From assembly GCF_000222765.1 (NCBI RefSeq), contig NZ_AFUE01000006.1:248001-312000 (forward strand): a stretch of DNA of 64,000 nucleotides, written 5' to 3'. A program made the position numbers and the translations under genes. The stretch is from Streptococcus cristatus ATCC 51100 (GTDB lineage: Bacteria > Bacillota > Bacilli > Lactobacillales > Streptococcaceae). Shown one piece after another: positions 47,831 to 57,862 of this stretch (its first letter is position 1; each line of letters opens with the position of its first letter). The notes beneath the pieces were generated by a model. That model did no database searches, was not told the DNA's origin, and saw only the letters and a list, made by a program, of their open reading frames with translations.

Positions 47831-49990
47831 ATGGGACTCAAACACTTAGAAGATGTGACTTACTTCCGTCTAAATAACGAAATCAACCGTCCAGTCAATG
47901 GGCAAATCATGCTTCACAAAGACAAAGAAGCCTTGGAAGCCTTCTTTAAAGAAAATGTTGAACCAAGCACGATGAAGTTTGCTTCTATTACTGAAAAAAT
48001 TCAATACTTAATCGAAGAGAACTACCTGGAAAAAGAATTTATCCAACTCTATTCTCCTGAATATATTGAAGAGTTGTCTGCTTTTATCCATGCTCAAGAT
48101 TTTAAGTTCAAATCTTTCATGGCAGCCTATAAATTCTACAACCAGTACGCACTGAAGACAAATGATGGTGAATACTATCTGGAAAGCATGGAAGATCGGG
48201 TGCTCTTTAATGCCCTCTACTTTGCCAACGGAGATGAAGCCATTGCCAAGGATATTGCAAATGAAATCATCCACCAGCGCTATCAACCGGCTACACCAAG
48301 CTTCCTCAACGCTGGCCGGGCTCGTCGTGGCGAATTGGTTTCCTGCTTCCTCATCCAAGTAACTGATGATATGAACTCAATCGGCCGCTCCATCAACTCT
48401 GCCCTGCAATTGTCTCGTATCGGAGGCGGGGTCGGTATTTCCCTTAGCAATCTGCGGGAAGCTGGAGCGCCTATCAAGGGTTATGAAGGAGCTGCATCTG
48501 GCGTTGTTCCTGTTATGAAACTGTTTGAAGATAGCTTCTCCTATTCTAACCAGCTGGGCCAACGTCAGGGAGCTGGAGTTGTTTACCTCAATGTCTTCCA
48601 CCCAGATATCATCGCTTTCCTTTCTACCAAAAAAGAAAATGCTGACGAAAAAGTTCGGGTCAAAACCCTCTCACTCGGTGTTGTCATTCCAGATAAGTTC
48701 TACGAATTAGCGCGTAAAAATGAAGATATGTATCTCTTCAGCCCTTACTCAATCGAACGTGAATACGGTGTACCATTTGCCTATATCGATATCACAGAGA
48801 AATACGATGAGCTAGTTGCCAATCCTAAGATCACCAAGACTAAGATCAAGGCCCGTGATTTGGAAACAGAAATTTCTAAACTGCAACAAGAGTCTGGCTA
48901 TCCTTATGTCGTGAATATCGATACAGCTAACCGTGCCAATCCAATCGACGGCAAAATTATCATGAGTAACCTTTGCTCAGAAATCCTGCAAGTTCAAGAG
49001 CCTAGCCTCTTGAATGATGCGCAAGAGTATATCCACTTGGGAACAGATGTGTCATGTAACTTAGGCTCTACCAACGTTGTCAACATGATGACTTCGCCTG
49101 ACTTTGGCAAATCTATCCGGACTATGACACGTGCTTTGACCTTTGTTACAGACAGCTCACACATCACAGCTGTGCCTTCTATCGACAACGGTAACAGTCT
49201 GGCGCATACCTTTGGTCTGGGAGCTATGGGACTGCACAGCTATTTGGCTCAGCAGTTGATCGATTATGGATCAGCGGAAGCTGTCGAGTTCACCAGCATC
49301 TACTTTATGCTCATGAACTACTGGACCTTGGTTGAGTCTAACAATATCGCTCGCGAGCGTGGTGTGACCTTCCATAACTTTGAAAAATCTGACTATGCTA
49401 ACGGCACTTACTTTGACAAATACCTGACGGGTGAATTTGTACCTAAGTCTGACCGTGTCAAAGAACTTTTCAAAGATATCTTTATCCCAACCGCTGCTGA
49501 CTGGGCAGAGTTGCGCGACAAGGTCAAGGCTGACGGTCTCTACCATCAAAATCGCTTAGCCGTTGCACCAAATGGCTCTATCAGCTACATCAACGATGTT
49601 TCTGCTTCAATCCATCCAATTACTCAACGGATCGAAGAACGTCAAGAAAAGAAAATCGGTAAGATTTACTATCCTGCGGCAGGTTTGTCAACTGAGACCA
49701 TTCCTTACTATACTTCTGCCTACGACATGGATATGCGCAAAGTGATCGATGTCTATGCAGCCGCAACTGAGCACGTGGACCAAGGACTTTCACTGACACT
49801 CTTCATGCGTAGTGATATTCCTAAAGGCCTCTACGAATGGAAAAAAGAAAGCAAGCAGACAACTCGCGACCTTTCTATCCTGCGTAACTACGCCTTCAAC
49901 AAGGGAATCAAGTCCATCTACTACGTCCGCACCTTCACTGACGATGGCAGTGAAGTAGGCGCTAACCAATGTGAAAGCTGTGTGATTTGA
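47831..49990 (+). CDS. nrdE: Ribonucleotide reductase class Ib, alpha subunit
   Basis: Catalytic subunit that reduces ribonucleoside diphosphates to deoxy forms under aerobic conditions, 719 residues. Active-site cysteines are visible in GELVSCFLIQVTDD (about 172) and NLCSEI (about 381), and the C-terminal redox pair is in NQCESCVI. The short N terminus without a full ATP cone fits class Ib. AAAAGGAAAATT precedes the ATG. Normal position before nrdF, but here separated from it by another gene. Confidence 0.97.
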   Translation: MGLKHLEDVTYFRLNNEINRPVNGQIMLHKDKEALEAFFKENVEPSTMKFASITEKIQYLIEENYLEKEFIQLYSPEYIEELSAFIHAQDFKFKSFMAAYKFYNQYALKTNDGEYYLESMEDRVLFNALYFANGDEAIAKDIANEIIHQRYQPATPSFLNAGRARRGELVSCFLIQVTDDMNSIGRSINSALQLSRIGGGVGISLSNLREAGAPIKGYEGAASGVVPVMKLFEDSFSYSNQLGQRQGAGVVYLNVFHPDIIAFLSTKKENADEKVRVKTLSLGVVIPDKFYELARKNEDMYLFSPYSIEREYGVPFAYIDITEKYDELVANPKITKTKIKARDLETEISKLQQESGYPYVVNIDTANRANPIDGKIIMSNLCSEILQVQEPSLLNDAQEYIHLGTDVSCNLGSTNVVNMMTSPDFGKSIRTMTRALTFVTDSSHITAVPSIDNGNSLAHTFGLGAMGLHSYLAQQLIDYGSAEAVEFTSIYFMLMNYWTLVESNNIARERGVTFHNFEKSDYANGTYFDKYLTGEFVPKSDRVKELFKDIFIPTAADWAELRDKVKADGLYHQNRLAVAPNGSISYINDVSASIHPITQRIEERQEKKIGKIYYPAAGLSTETIPYYTSAYDMDMRKVIDVYAAATEHVDQGLSLTLFMRSDIPKGLYEWKKESKQTTRDLSILRNYAFNKGIKSIYYVRTFTDDGSEVGANQCESCVI

Positions 49991-49996
49991 TTATTT

Positions 49997-50845
49997 ATGG
50001 TTACCAAAAAACAACATTATTATCCAAGAAGCTTACTTAAACATTTTGCTGATAGCACAAGCAAGTTTTATGTTTATAATTGTGTCGCTAATCTAGAACA
50101 ATATGTCCACTATGAAAGTATATGTTATAAAAAATATACCTACGAAGAAAAAATATCGGATGACCGCATTATTGTTGATAATATTCTTGAAAATAAGCTT
50201 AGTAGATTTGAAGGAGAGATTTCTGAAATAGTTGAACATATCGTATCATCAAGAAAACCATGTATCTTAAATCAAAACGAAATCGAAACAATCTGGAAAT
50301 ATATGTTTCTCCAAGAAATCAGAACTGACTCTGGCAGAGTAAGGTTGGTATCTAATTTTATTAATCATTTCTCAGAATCACGGGAGTTCCCAATTGAATT
50401 AGCTGAAATAAAGAACAATCTAGAAAATATAAATATTTTTAATAAAGTAATGAAAAAAGATAAAAATTTAGAGAGTTTTCTCAGTTTTTTTAAAAAGCCT
50501 AAACAAATGAATTTTCATATTTCTATTGGCAATGGCTTTCTAACTAGTGATAATCCAGTTGTTTCAACATTCGGACCTCCAAACATTCCAAATGGATTTC
50601 AAATCCTAATGCCTATTTCCCCATATCTGTGTTTTGAATTTCAAAATAATGAAATGAATTGCTCTGATAAATTATGGGTAAAAATGACAAATGAGAAATT
50701 ACGCTATATCAATGAAGCTACTATTAATACTGCCAACTATTATGTAATATCAAATAAGCCATTTAATATTACACAACAGATGTATATTTATAATCGTTTT
50801 AAGAATATAAACTGGTTATATAACTCTCGTCACTTTAAAAATTAG
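49997..50845 (+). CDS. DUF4238 family protein inserted in the nrd operon
   Basis: A 282-residue protein of unknown function whose N terminus TKKQHYYPRSLLKHFAD fits the DUF4238 pattern; a second family-like segment is SIGNGFLTSDNPVV near 176-189. There is no signal peptide or membrane helix. It starts 6 bases after the nrdE stop without a clear ribosome site and ends 16 bases before nrdF. Its DNA is far more A/T-rich than nrdE and nrdF on either side and uses rare-looking ATA and AAA/AAT codons, which suggests horizontal acquisition. Confidence 0.82.
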   Translation: MVTKKQHYYPRSLLKHFADSTSKFYVYNCVANLEQYVHYESICYKKYTYEEKISDDRIIVDNILENKLSRFEGEISEIVEHIVSSRKPCILNQNEIETIWKYMFLQEIRTDSGRVRLVSNFINHFSESREFPIELAEIKNNLENINIFNKVMKKDKNLESFLSFFKKPKQMNFHISIGNGFLTSDNPVVSTFGPPNIPNGFQILMPISPYLCFEFQNNEMNCSDKLWVKMTNEKLRYINEATINTANYYVISNKPFNITQQMYIYNRFKNINWLYNSRHFKN

Positions 50846-50861
50846 TTCATAGGAGATTATC

Positions 50862-51827
50862 ATGGAAACATACTATAAAGCCATAAACTGGAATGCTATC
50901 GAAGATGTCATCGACAAATCAACTTGGGAAAAGCTGACGGAGCAATTCTGGCTCGATACACGGATTCCCTTGTCTAATGACCTGGATGACTGGAGAAAAT
51001 TGTCCAACAAGGAAAAAGACTTGGTCGGCAAAGTCTTCGGAGGATTGACCCTGCTGGATACTCTCCAGTCTGAATCTGGTGTAGATGCCCTACGTAAGGA
51101 CGTCCGTACTGCCCACGAAGAAGCTGTCTTCAACAACATTCAATTTATGGAGTCTGTTCACGCCAAGTCTTACTCTTCTATCTTTTCGACCTTGAATACC
51201 AAGGCTGAAATCGAAGAAATCTTTGAATGGACTAACACAAACCCATACCTACAGAGAAAAGCTGAAATTATCAACGAAATCTACCTCAATGGTAGCCCCC
51301 TTGAAAAGAAGATTGCCAGCGTTTTCCTTGAAACCTTCCTCTTCTACTCTGGTTTCTTTACGCCCCTCTACTATCTCGGTAACAACAAACTAGCCAACGT
51401 TGCGGAAATCATCAAACTAATCATCCGTGATGAGTCTGTCCACGGAACTTACATTGGTTACAAATTCCAACTTGGTTTCAATGAATTGCCTGAAGAAGAG
51501 CAAGAGAAACTCAAAGAATGGATGTACGACCTGCTCTACACCCTCTACGAAAACGAAGAAGGCTATACGGAAAGCCTCTATGACGGTGTTGGTTGGACCG
51601 AAGAAGTCAAAACCTTCCTTCGTTACAATGCCAACAAGGCTCTCATGAACCTAGGACAAGATCCACTCTTCCCAGATTCAGCAGACGATGTCAACCCAAT
51701 CGTCATGAACGGGATCTCAACAGGAACGTCCAACCACGACTTCTTCTCTCAAGTCGGAAATGGTTACCTTCTTGGTGAAGTTGAAGCCATGCAAGACGAT
51801 GACTACAACTACGGTTTAACCAAATAA
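50862..51827 (+). CDS. nrdF: Ribonucleotide reductase class Ib, beta subunit
   Basis: Radical-generating subunit with a dimanganese or diiron centre, 321 residues. Metal ligands are recognisable in the helices around HAKSYSSIFSTL (His, near 100) and IIRDESVHGTYIG (Glu and His, near 190-200). The radical Tyr is near residue 105. AGGAGATTATC precedes the ATG. It completes the NrdHEF set despite the inserted gene. Confidence 0.96.
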   Translation: METYYKAINWNAIEDVIDKSTWEKLTEQFWLDTRIPLSNDLDDWRKLSNKEKDLVGKVFGGLTLLDTLQSESGVDALRKDVRTAHEEAVFNNIQFMESVHAKSYSSIFSTLNTKAEIEEIFEWTNTNPYLQRKAEIINEIYLNGSPLEKKIASVFLETFLFYSGFFTPLYYLGNNKLANVAEIIKLIIRDESVHGTYIGYKFQLGFNELPEEEQEKLKEWMYDLLYTLYENEEGYTESLYDGVGWTEEVKTFLRYNANKALMNLGQDPLFPDSADDVNPIVMNGISTGTSNHDFFSQVGNGYLLGEVEAMQDDDYNYGLTK

Positions 51828-51841
51828 TTTTCAGACACTAA

Positions 51842-51874
51842 AAACGACTAACTTGATGAGCAAGTTAGTCGTTT
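51842..51874. terminator. Bidirectional terminator between nrdF and phoH
   Basis: AAACGACTAACTT (51842-51854) pairs perfectly with AAGTTAGTCGTTT (51862-51874), with T6 after it on the plus strand and T-rich sequence on the minus side. Confidence 0.92.
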
Positions 51875-51888
51875 TTTATCAATTATCA

Positions 51889-52887
51889 TCAGCTAGCGCT
51901 TTCGTCCTCAGCTACTTCACGATCCTCTTTCTTAGGATCTGGTGGCTCATAGGCACGGATAATCTGCGCCACTACTGGATGGCGAACCACATCCTTAGCT
52001 GAGAAATGCACAAAGTCAATCTGGGAGATGTTCTTTAATTTCTCCTGAGCATCAATGAGGCCGGACTTAACATTGCGAGGCAGGTCGATCTGACTGATAT
52101 CTCCATTGACAATCATCTTAGACTGGAAGCCCAGACGTGTCAGGAACATCTTCATCTGCATGATGGTCGTATTTTGAGCCTCATCCAGAATCACAAAGGC
52201 ATCATCCAGCGTCCGCCCCCGCATATAGGCTAAAGGTGCAATCTCAATGATTTCTCGCTCCATAAGGCGCGTCGTCTGATCCTTACCCAAAATCTGATAC
52301 AAGGCATCATAGACCGGACGAAGATATGGATCCACCTTTTCCTTAAGGTCACCAGGCAGAAAGCCCAGACTCTCACCAGCTTCAACCGCTGGCCTTGTCA
52401 GAATGATTCGCTTGACCTGACCGCGTTTGAGAGCTGTCACAGCCAAGGTCACCGCCAGAAAAGTCTTCCCTGTTCCAGCTGGACCAATCCCAAAGACAAT
52501 ATCATGATTTTTAACACTGTCCACATAGATTTTCTGACCCAATGTCTTAACCCGAATTGGCTTGCCATAGCTGTCCTTGATAATCTCTTCTTCGTAAAGA
52601 GCTACAAACTTATCAATTTCATCATTTTTGACCATGGTAATGGCTGTCACCACATCGGGTGTACCGATGGTCATGCCACGATTGACCAAGACCAAGAGAG
52701 CCTGAATGACCTGACGCGCCTCCTCACAGGCAGTCTCCGTCCCCAAAATCTGCACAATCTCGGTTCGGGCATGAATGGTGACCTTCAATTCCTGCTCCAT
52801 TAGGCGCAGATGGCGTTCATTAGAGCCAAAGAGATGAAAGGCATCATCTGGATGGCCCAGTTTCAATTCTACTGAATGTTCCTGCAA
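51889..52887 (-). CDS. phoH: PhoH-like ATPase
   Basis: A P-loop ATPase, 332 residues, related to the RNA helicase-like PhoH/YbeZ proteins tied to rRNA processing. An N-terminal KH-like region (about 20-75) precedes Walker A GPAGTGKTFLA (about 136-146), Walker B VILDEAQN (about 230-237) and the Gly-Asp-x-x-Gln motif NGDISQID. The start is TTG (52885-52887), with GAGAGG eight bases upstream; no ATG fits before the conserved EHSVEL segment. Confidence 0.94.
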   Translation of the reverse strand: MQEHSVELKLGHPDDAFHLFGSNERHLRLMEQELKVTIHARTEIVQILGTETACEEARQVIQALLVLVNRGMTIGTPDVVTAITMVKNDEIDKFVALYEEEIIKDSYGKPIRVKTLGQKIYVDSVKNHDIVFGIGPAGTGKTFLAVTLAVTALKRGQVKRIILTRPAVEAGESLGFLPGDLKEKVDPYLRPVYDALYQILGKDQTTRLMEREIIEIAPLAYMRGRTLDDAFVILDEAQNTTIMQMKMFLTRLGFQSKMIVNGDISQIDLPRNVKSGLIDAQEKLKNISQIDFVHFSAKDVVRHPVVAQIIRAYEPPDPKKEDREVAEDESAS

Positions 52888-52977
52888 ACAAAGAACCTCT
52901 CTATTTTAATTTATTGAATGAATTACATTTATTATATCAAAGCAAGCAGAAAATAACTATCCCTAGCCATTATCCAC

Positions 52978-53193
52978 TTAATGAGCCTGATACTCTTCCC
53001 AAATCGCATCGAACTCGCCCAAGTTAAAGGAAAAATTTGCATGCTCTTCCAGAAAACGACTGACCTCATCAAAATCATCCGTATGCTTGGGAAAGGCAGT
53101 ATCCTGAAAAGCCAAATCCGCCAAAATAGCTTTGGGCTTATTACTTTTGGGATTTCGCTCCGTCATTAGCCAGCTGTAAAAAGATTTTCTCAT
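52978..53193 (-). CDS. yozE: YozE family (UPF0346) protein
   Basis: A 71-residue helical protein that begins [16 protein letters not shown] and has the conserved [19 protein letters not shown] segment of the YozE SAM-like family. It is thought to bind DNA by structural likeness only; the role is unknown. Its ATG overlaps nothing but directly follows the cvfB stop, so translation is coupled. Confidence 0.9.
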   Translation of the reverse strand: MRKSFYSWLMTERNPKSNKPKAILADLAFQDTAFPKHTDDFDEVSRFLEEHANFSFNLGEFDAIWEEYQAH

Positions 53194-54048
53194 TTACACC
53201 AACTCCGTTCCAGTCGGATCCTGCTTGATTTTACCAGCTTTCATCAGCCCACCTAGAGCTTTTTTAAACTGACCTTTGGAAATGCCAAAAGTGGCCTTGA
53301 TGTCGTCTGGTGAAGATTTATCGTTCAAAGTCATGAAGCCACCGTTGCTCTCCAGATAGGTCAGAATCATCTGGGCATCGTTTTCCAGCATTTCAAAGGA
53401 GCGAGGCTTGAGGGAGAGGTTAAGGGTGCGGTCTACTTCACGGAAGCCAATTACCCGTGCGTCCAAGACCTGCCCCAGACGTGGCTCTGCATAACGCTCG
53501 CTCGGGTGGATAAAGCCCAGCATATTATTCTCTGGCAAGTAGACAAAGGTGCCAGAAAGCTTGAGTCGATAAACGATGGCCGGCCAATTTTGGTTCTGCA
53601 TATTATTGTAGGCAGGACGAGCCAAGCGCTGGAAGTCCTCCTGATAGGCCAGCTGTCCCCAGATGCGGTCTTTCTTATCCACATCCAGACGGATATAAAG
53701 GCGATCACCCTTCTTAGGCCAGAGTTCCTTGATTTCTGGCAAGATGTCAAGTGACACGACGATTTGCTTATCAGGCAGACCGGTATCGACAAAGACACCT
53801 AGATCCTTGCGAACCTCCGTCACTGTTCCCCAGCCAAACTGCTCCTGGGTTGCTGTGACCTCAAGAGTCGTCAGGCGAAGTTTCTGCTTCATATCGCTGT
53901 AGGCAAAGCCTTTAACAGATTGACCGAGCTCATGTTGCCCCTCTTCTTTAGAAAGGGCATAAGTTTGTCCATCCTTCTGGACAAAGTAAAAACGATCGTT
54001 TTCATCAGTGATAATCCCCACGATGAAGCTAGCAAGATTTGTGTTCAT
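53194..54048 (-). CDS. cvfB: RNA-binding virulence regulator CvfB (S1 domain protein)
   Basis: A 284-residue protein with tandem S1-like RNA-binding domains (about 1-60, 65-130, 145-215) and a C-terminal winged helix (about 225-284, ending in KGQFKKALGGLMKAGKI). The S1 core LGVFVDTGLPDK is typical. In staphylococci CvfB affects virulence gene mRNAs; here the target is unknown. It is followed at once by yozE. Confidence 0.92.
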   Translation of the reverse strand: MNTNLASFIVGIITDENDRFYFVQKDGQTYALSKEEGQHELGQSVKGFAYSDMKQKLRLTTLEVTATQEQFGWGTVTEVRKDLGVFVDTGLPDKQIVVSLDILPEIKELWPKKGDRLYIRLDVDKKDRIWGQLAYQEDFQRLARPAYNNMQNQNWPAIVYRLKLSGTFVYLPENNMLGFIHPSERYAEPRLGQVLDARVIGFREVDRTLNLSLKPRSFEMLENDAQMILTYLESNGGFMTLNDKSSPDDIKATFGISKGQFKKALGGLMKAGKIKQDPTGTELV

Positions 54049-54103
54049 ATAGTCCTACTTCTACCTTGCCTCTTCTAATCGCAAGGATTTTTATGTTAAA
54101 ACA

Positions 54104-54129
54104 ACTCAGTCAGCCAAGGCCAACTGAGT
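54104..54129 (-). terminator. Terminator after frr
   Basis: On the minus strand ACTCAGT pairs with ACTGAGT with inner GGCC-like pairing, followed by TGTTTTAA. It lies between frr and cvfB. Confidence 0.75.
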
Positions 54130-54147
54130 TTTGATTCTGCTAAAATA

Positions 54148-54705
54148 TTAAACTTCTAGAAGTTCTTTTTCTTTAGTCGCTGTCATATCATCGATATGCT
54201 TCACTGCATCATCAGTGACTTTTTGGATATCCTTTTCAAGAACCTTCAATTCATCTTCAGTGATTTCTTTAGCCTTTTCCTGTTTCTTAGCTTCGTCCAT
54301 CGCGTCGCGGCGGATGTTACGAATCGCAATCTTAGCATTTTCACCGACTTTTTTCACTTCTTTAGCCAATTCACGACGAGTTTCCTCTGTCAGAGCTGGA
54401 ATGACCAAACGAATGACAGATCCGTCGCTAGATGGTGTGATACCTAAGTCAGAGGCATTGATCGCACGCTCGATATCCTTGATAGAAGACTTATCAAAAG
54501 GTGTCACCAAAAGAACACGCGCTTCTGGAATTGTGATAGAAGAGAGTTGGTTAAGCGGTGTCTCTACTCCATAGTATTCCACATGGATACGATCCAAAAG
54601 GCTAGCATTAGCGCGGCCTGCACGGATGCTACCAAATTCACGCGCCAAGCTTTGGTGCGAATGGGTCATTCTTTCTTTTGCTTTTTCTACAATTGCATTT
54701 GCCAT
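54148..54705 (-). CDS. frr: Ribosome recycling factor
   Basis: Splits the post-termination ribosome together with EF-G and IF3, 185 residues. The N-terminal [17 protein letters not shown] and the C-terminal [14 protein letters not shown] helices are the family signatures. It follows pyrH with an 18-base gap, the arrangement conserved across Firmicutes. Confidence 0.98.
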   Translation of the reverse strand: MANAIVEKAKERMTHSHQSLAREFGSIRAGRANASLLDRIHVEYYGVETPLNQLSSITIPEARVLLVTPFDKSSIKDIERAINASDLGITPSSDGSVIRLVIPALTEETRRELAKEVKKVGENAKIAIRNIRRDAMDEAKKQEKAKEITEDELKVLEKDIQKVTDDAVKHIDDMTATKEKELLEV

Positions 54706-54723
54706 TTTCTTTTCTCCTGATTT

Positions 54724-55449
54724 TTATAAATTATTTGAGACAGTTGTCCCGATTTGCTCGCCAAAGACCACTCGTTTGATATTGCCAGGTTCATTCATGT
54801 TAAAGACGACTAGGTCAATGTCATTGTCCATAGAAAGGGTAGAAGCAGTCGAGTCCATGATGCGTAAGCCTTTGTTAATAACGTCACGGTGGGTCAATTC
54901 ATCAAACTTCACAGCTGTTTTATCCTTGTTTGGATCGGCATTGTAGACCCCGTCCACACCATTTTTAGCCATGAGGATAGCATCTGCCTCAATTTCTGCA
55001 GCCCGCAGAGCAGCTGTCGTGTCTGTTGAGAAATATGGTGAACCAATACCAGCACCGAAAATAACGATCCGACCTTTTTCCAAGTGACGAAGAGCACGTC
55101 CACGAATATAAGGCTCAGCTACCTGTTGCATGGCAATTGCTGTTTGAACTCGGGTGTCAACGCCCACTTGTTGCAGAGAATCTGCCATTACAAGTGCATT
55201 CATAACTGTCCCCAACATGCCAGTATAGTCCGCTTGAACGCGATCCATACCTGCTTCTGCTGCTGGCTCGCCTCGCCAAAGATTACCGCCACCAATAACC
55301 AAGGCAATTTGAATGCCCAGTTCATGGACTTCCTTGATTTCTTCAGCCATTTTTTGTACAGTAGCGATGTTGATCCCTACACCTTTTTCGCCAGCCAAAG
55401 CTTCTCCAGATAGTTTAATCAAAATACGCTTATATTTAGGTTCTACCAT
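54724..55449 (-). CDS. pyrH: UMP kinase
   Basis: Phosphorylates UMP to UDP; amino-acid-kinase fold, 241 residues. Visible are [12 protein letters not shown] at the start, the [13 protein letters not shown] motif near 49-61 and [18 protein letters not shown] near 73-90. Expression likely begins at a TG-extended TAAAAT -10 at 55477-55482. Connects the pyr genes at the other end of the window to UTP formation. Confidence 0.98.
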   Translation of the reverse strand: MVEPKYKRILIKLSGEALAGEKGVGINIATVQKMAEEIKEVHELGIQIALVIGGGNLWRGEPAAEAGMDRVQADYTGMLGTVMNALVMADSLQQVGVDTRVQTAIAMQQVAEPYIRGRALRHLEKGRIVIFGAGIGSPYFSTDTTAALRAAEIEADAILMAKNGVDGVYNADPNKDKTAVKFDELTHRDVINKGLRIMDSTASTLSMDNDIDLVVFNMNEPGNIKRVVFGEQIGTTVSNNL

Positions 55450-55545
55450 TTTTCCACTCCTTGTTTTATCTGTACTATTTTACCATAAATTCCACTTTTT
55501 ACCTAGCCCTATTATTCAAAATATTAAATTAAAATACAAAAAGAA

Positions 55546-55573
55546 AACTTCACCAGATGACTCCAGTGAAGTT
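55546..55573 (-). terminator. Terminator after the ABC-2 permease gene
   Basis: On the minus strand AACTTCACTGG pairs with the GGTGAAGTT side and is followed by TTCTTTTTG, 6 bases after the permease stop. Confidence 0.85.
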
Positions 55574-55578
55574 GTGAT

Positions 55579-56793
55579 TTATTTATATTTTAAAGCACGT
55601 TTGAAGGTCTTCCAAGCTCCCAAATCATCCGTCTGCAGGACAAGGCTGGAGTAGATTCGCGCGATGAAAACTGTCATCATTACCGCAAAAGCAGCTGTAA
55701 TTCCTAAAGAAATCCAAGCTTCCAAGCTGGTCGCATAACCATTGATAGCTCGGAAGGGCATGAAAAAGGTTGAGATGAAAGGAAGATAAGAACCAACCTT
55801 CAAAATCACATTGTCTCCTGCTGCCCCTAGCGAAGAAACCCCCATAAAGCCAACTAAAATCAGCATGATAACGGGCGAAAGGACTTTTCCTGTATCTTCT
55901 GCTCGCGCCACCATTGAACCAAGAAAGGCCGACAAGACAACATACATAAAGATACTAACTGCTACAAAGGCTAGGGTATTCAAAGACACAGCTTCTCCGA
56001 TATACTGCTGAATGGCTGGATTGCTCTTCAAGACTTGGGATACAAGAGGAATGCTGTCCACAAAGAGAAAGGCTGCCAGTCCACCAAGCACATAAATACC
56101 CAGATGGCTAAGAATCACTGCAAAAATCCCAATCATACGGGCATAGAAATAATCGGTCGCCTTAATACTGGAGAAGATGACTTCCATGATTTTTGTGCCC
56201 TTTTCACTAGCCACATCTTGGGCAGTAACGCTAGCATAAGTAATCAGAATCATATAGAGCAGGAAGCCCAGTCCTATTGCAGCAAAGGTCTGAACCATCT
56301 TCTTGCTTTCTTTATTTTCATCGATTTTTTCTTCAAACTGGACTGTCCGCGCAAGAATCTGACTCTGCTCATCTGATAAATGGGCCTGAGCCAAGTTTAA
56401 AGCCTGCTGGACCTGAATAAGGGAATTGGACAAAGCCATTTTCGTTGCAGTATTCATACTGGTTTCTGCATAGTAGGTGGCAGAAAGTTGTCCGTCTTTT
56501 TCCTCAACCGTCAGATAGCCTGCGATTTTCTTATCTTTTACAGCCTGCTTGGCTGCTGCTTCATCTTTGTACTGAAAGCTCAGCTGATCTTCAGCTCTTA
56601 ATACTTCTCGGACAGAATCAAGCTGGGTCAGCACTGCCACCTTTTTAGAGGAGGACATAGAGCTTCCCTGCAGATAGCCAATTCCCAAACTCAACCCAAG
56701 AAAGAGAAAAGGAGACAAGACCATAAAGACAAAACTCCAAGATTTGACATGACGCAGGTAGGTTTCTTTGATTACGATTAACATTTGTTTCAT
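55579..56793 (-). CDS. ABC-2 type exporter permease, NatB-like
   Basis: A 404-residue permease. One N-terminal helix (about 20-42), a large extracellular loop (about 45-165) with a Gln/Lys-rich stretch, and five to six C-terminal helices make the NatB/YhaP shape. The cytosolic-side segment EKGTKIMEVIFSSIKATDYFYA is the conserved NatB motif. Its ATG overlaps the upstream ATPase gene by 4 bases. The substrate (sodium, drug or peptide) cannot be deduced. Confidence 0.9.
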   Translation of the reverse strand: MKQMLIVIKETYLRHVKSWSFVFMVLSPFLFLGLSLGIGYLQGSSMSSSKKVAVLTQLDSVREVLRAEDQLSFQYKDEAAAKQAVKDKKIAGYLTVEEKDGQLSATYYAETSMNTATKMALSNSLIQVQQALNLAQAHLSDEQSQILARTVQFEEKIDENKESKKMVQTFAAIGLGFLLYMILITYASVTAQDVASEKGTKIMEVIFSSIKATDYFYARMIGIFAVILSHLGIYVLGGLAAFLFVDSIPLVSQVLKSNPAIQQYIGEAVSLNTLAFVAVSIFMYVVLSAFLGSMVARAEDTGKVLSPVIMLILVGFMGVSSLGAAGDNVILKVGSYLPFISTFFMPFRAINGYATSLEAWISLGITAAFAVMMTVFIARIYSSLVLQTDDLGAWKTFKRALKYK

Positions 56794-57683
56794 ACTTCCA
56801 CCCCTGATTCTAATTTGAAAATTTCATCAATTGTCGGTGCCTGCTGGTCGAAAGTTGCCACATAGCTTCCCTGAGTCAAGCGATCAAACAATTCAGGGCC
56901 AGCTGTTTCATCATCCAAAATCAATTTCCAGATGCCTTGCTTGGTCTGCGTCGCCTTGACAACATGGGACAGGGCTTCTAATTCAGCCTGTGACAAGTCA
57001 CTTGAAACGAAAAGACGAGTCTTGCCATATTGGTTGCGGACTGCCTGAACATCCCCATTTAGGACTACTTGCCCGTCACGAATCATCAAGACGTCATCGC
57101 ACAACTCTTCCACATTTGTCATGACATGGTCTGAGAAGATAATCGTCGCTCCGCGCTTTTTCTCTTCAATAATGACTTCTTTCAGGATTTCAGTATTGAC
57201 AGGATCCAGACCGCTGAAGGGCTCATCTAAAATAATCAAGTCTGGCTCATGCAGAAGCGTGATAATCAGCTGAACCTTTTGCTGGTTCCCCTTAGACAAG
57301 CTCTTGATTTTGTCTGTTAATTTCCCCTTGACCTGAAGCTTTTCCATCCACTGGGGCAGTTTTTCTTTGACAACAGCTGTCGGCACACCCTTTAGATTTG
57401 CCAGATAGCGCACTTGCTCAAAGACCGTCAGCTTGGGCATCAGGCTTCTTTCCTCAGGCAGATAGCCAATCCTACTATAGGTCTCCTGCTCAATCGCCTG
57501 CCCTTCGAAACGAATCTCTCCACTATAGTCTAGGAAGCGTAAAATACTGTGAAAAATCGTTGTTTTCCCAGCACCGTTTTTCCCAATCAAACCAAGGATA
57601 TGCCCCGGCTGGGCTTCAAAATCAATGCCGAACAAGACTTGCTTTTGCCCAAAACTTTTTTCTAGTTTTTCTACATGAAGCAT
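56790..57683 (-). CDS. ABC transporter ATP-binding protein, NatA-like
   Basis: A 297-residue ATPase with Walker A GKNGAGKTTI (about 34-43), signature LSKGNQQK (about 127-134), Walker B IILDEPFSGLDP (about 149-160) and the H-loop SDHV. A C-terminal extension (about 225-297) is typical of ABC-2 exporters. It forms one transporter with the overlapping permease. Confidence 0.93.
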   Translation of the reverse strand: MLHVEKLEKSFGQKQVLFGIDFEAQPGHILGLIGKNGAGKTTIFHSILRFLDYSGEIRFEGQAIEQETYSRIGYLPEERSLMPKLTVFEQVRYLANLKGVPTAVVKEKLPQWMEKLQVKGKLTDKIKSLSKGNQQKVQLIITLLHEPDLIILDEPFSGLDPVNTEILKEVIIEEKKRGATIIFSDHVMTNVEELCDDVLMIRDGQVVLNGDVQAVRNQYGKTRLFVSSDLSQAELEALSHVVKATQTKQGIWKLILDDETAGPELFDRLTQGSYVATFDQQAPTIDEIFKLESGVEV

Positions 57684-57824
57684 ATGAAACCTCCTATTAT
57701 GATACTAAGATTATTATACTAGTTTGAAAGCAGTTTGTCATCCTTTGGTCCTAGTGTACAAAAAATTTCTCCTCTATTTTTCATAAGTAAAATATGAAAC
57801 TCACTCCAACTAATACCACAAAAA

Positions 57825-57846
57825 AATGAGGCTCGAAAACCTCATT
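57825..57846 (-). terminator. Terminator after corA
   Basis: On the minus strand AATGAGG pairs with CCTCATT and is followed by TTTTTG, 17 bases after the corA stop. Confidence 0.88.
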
Positions 57847-57862
57847 GTTTAATGTATTTTAT

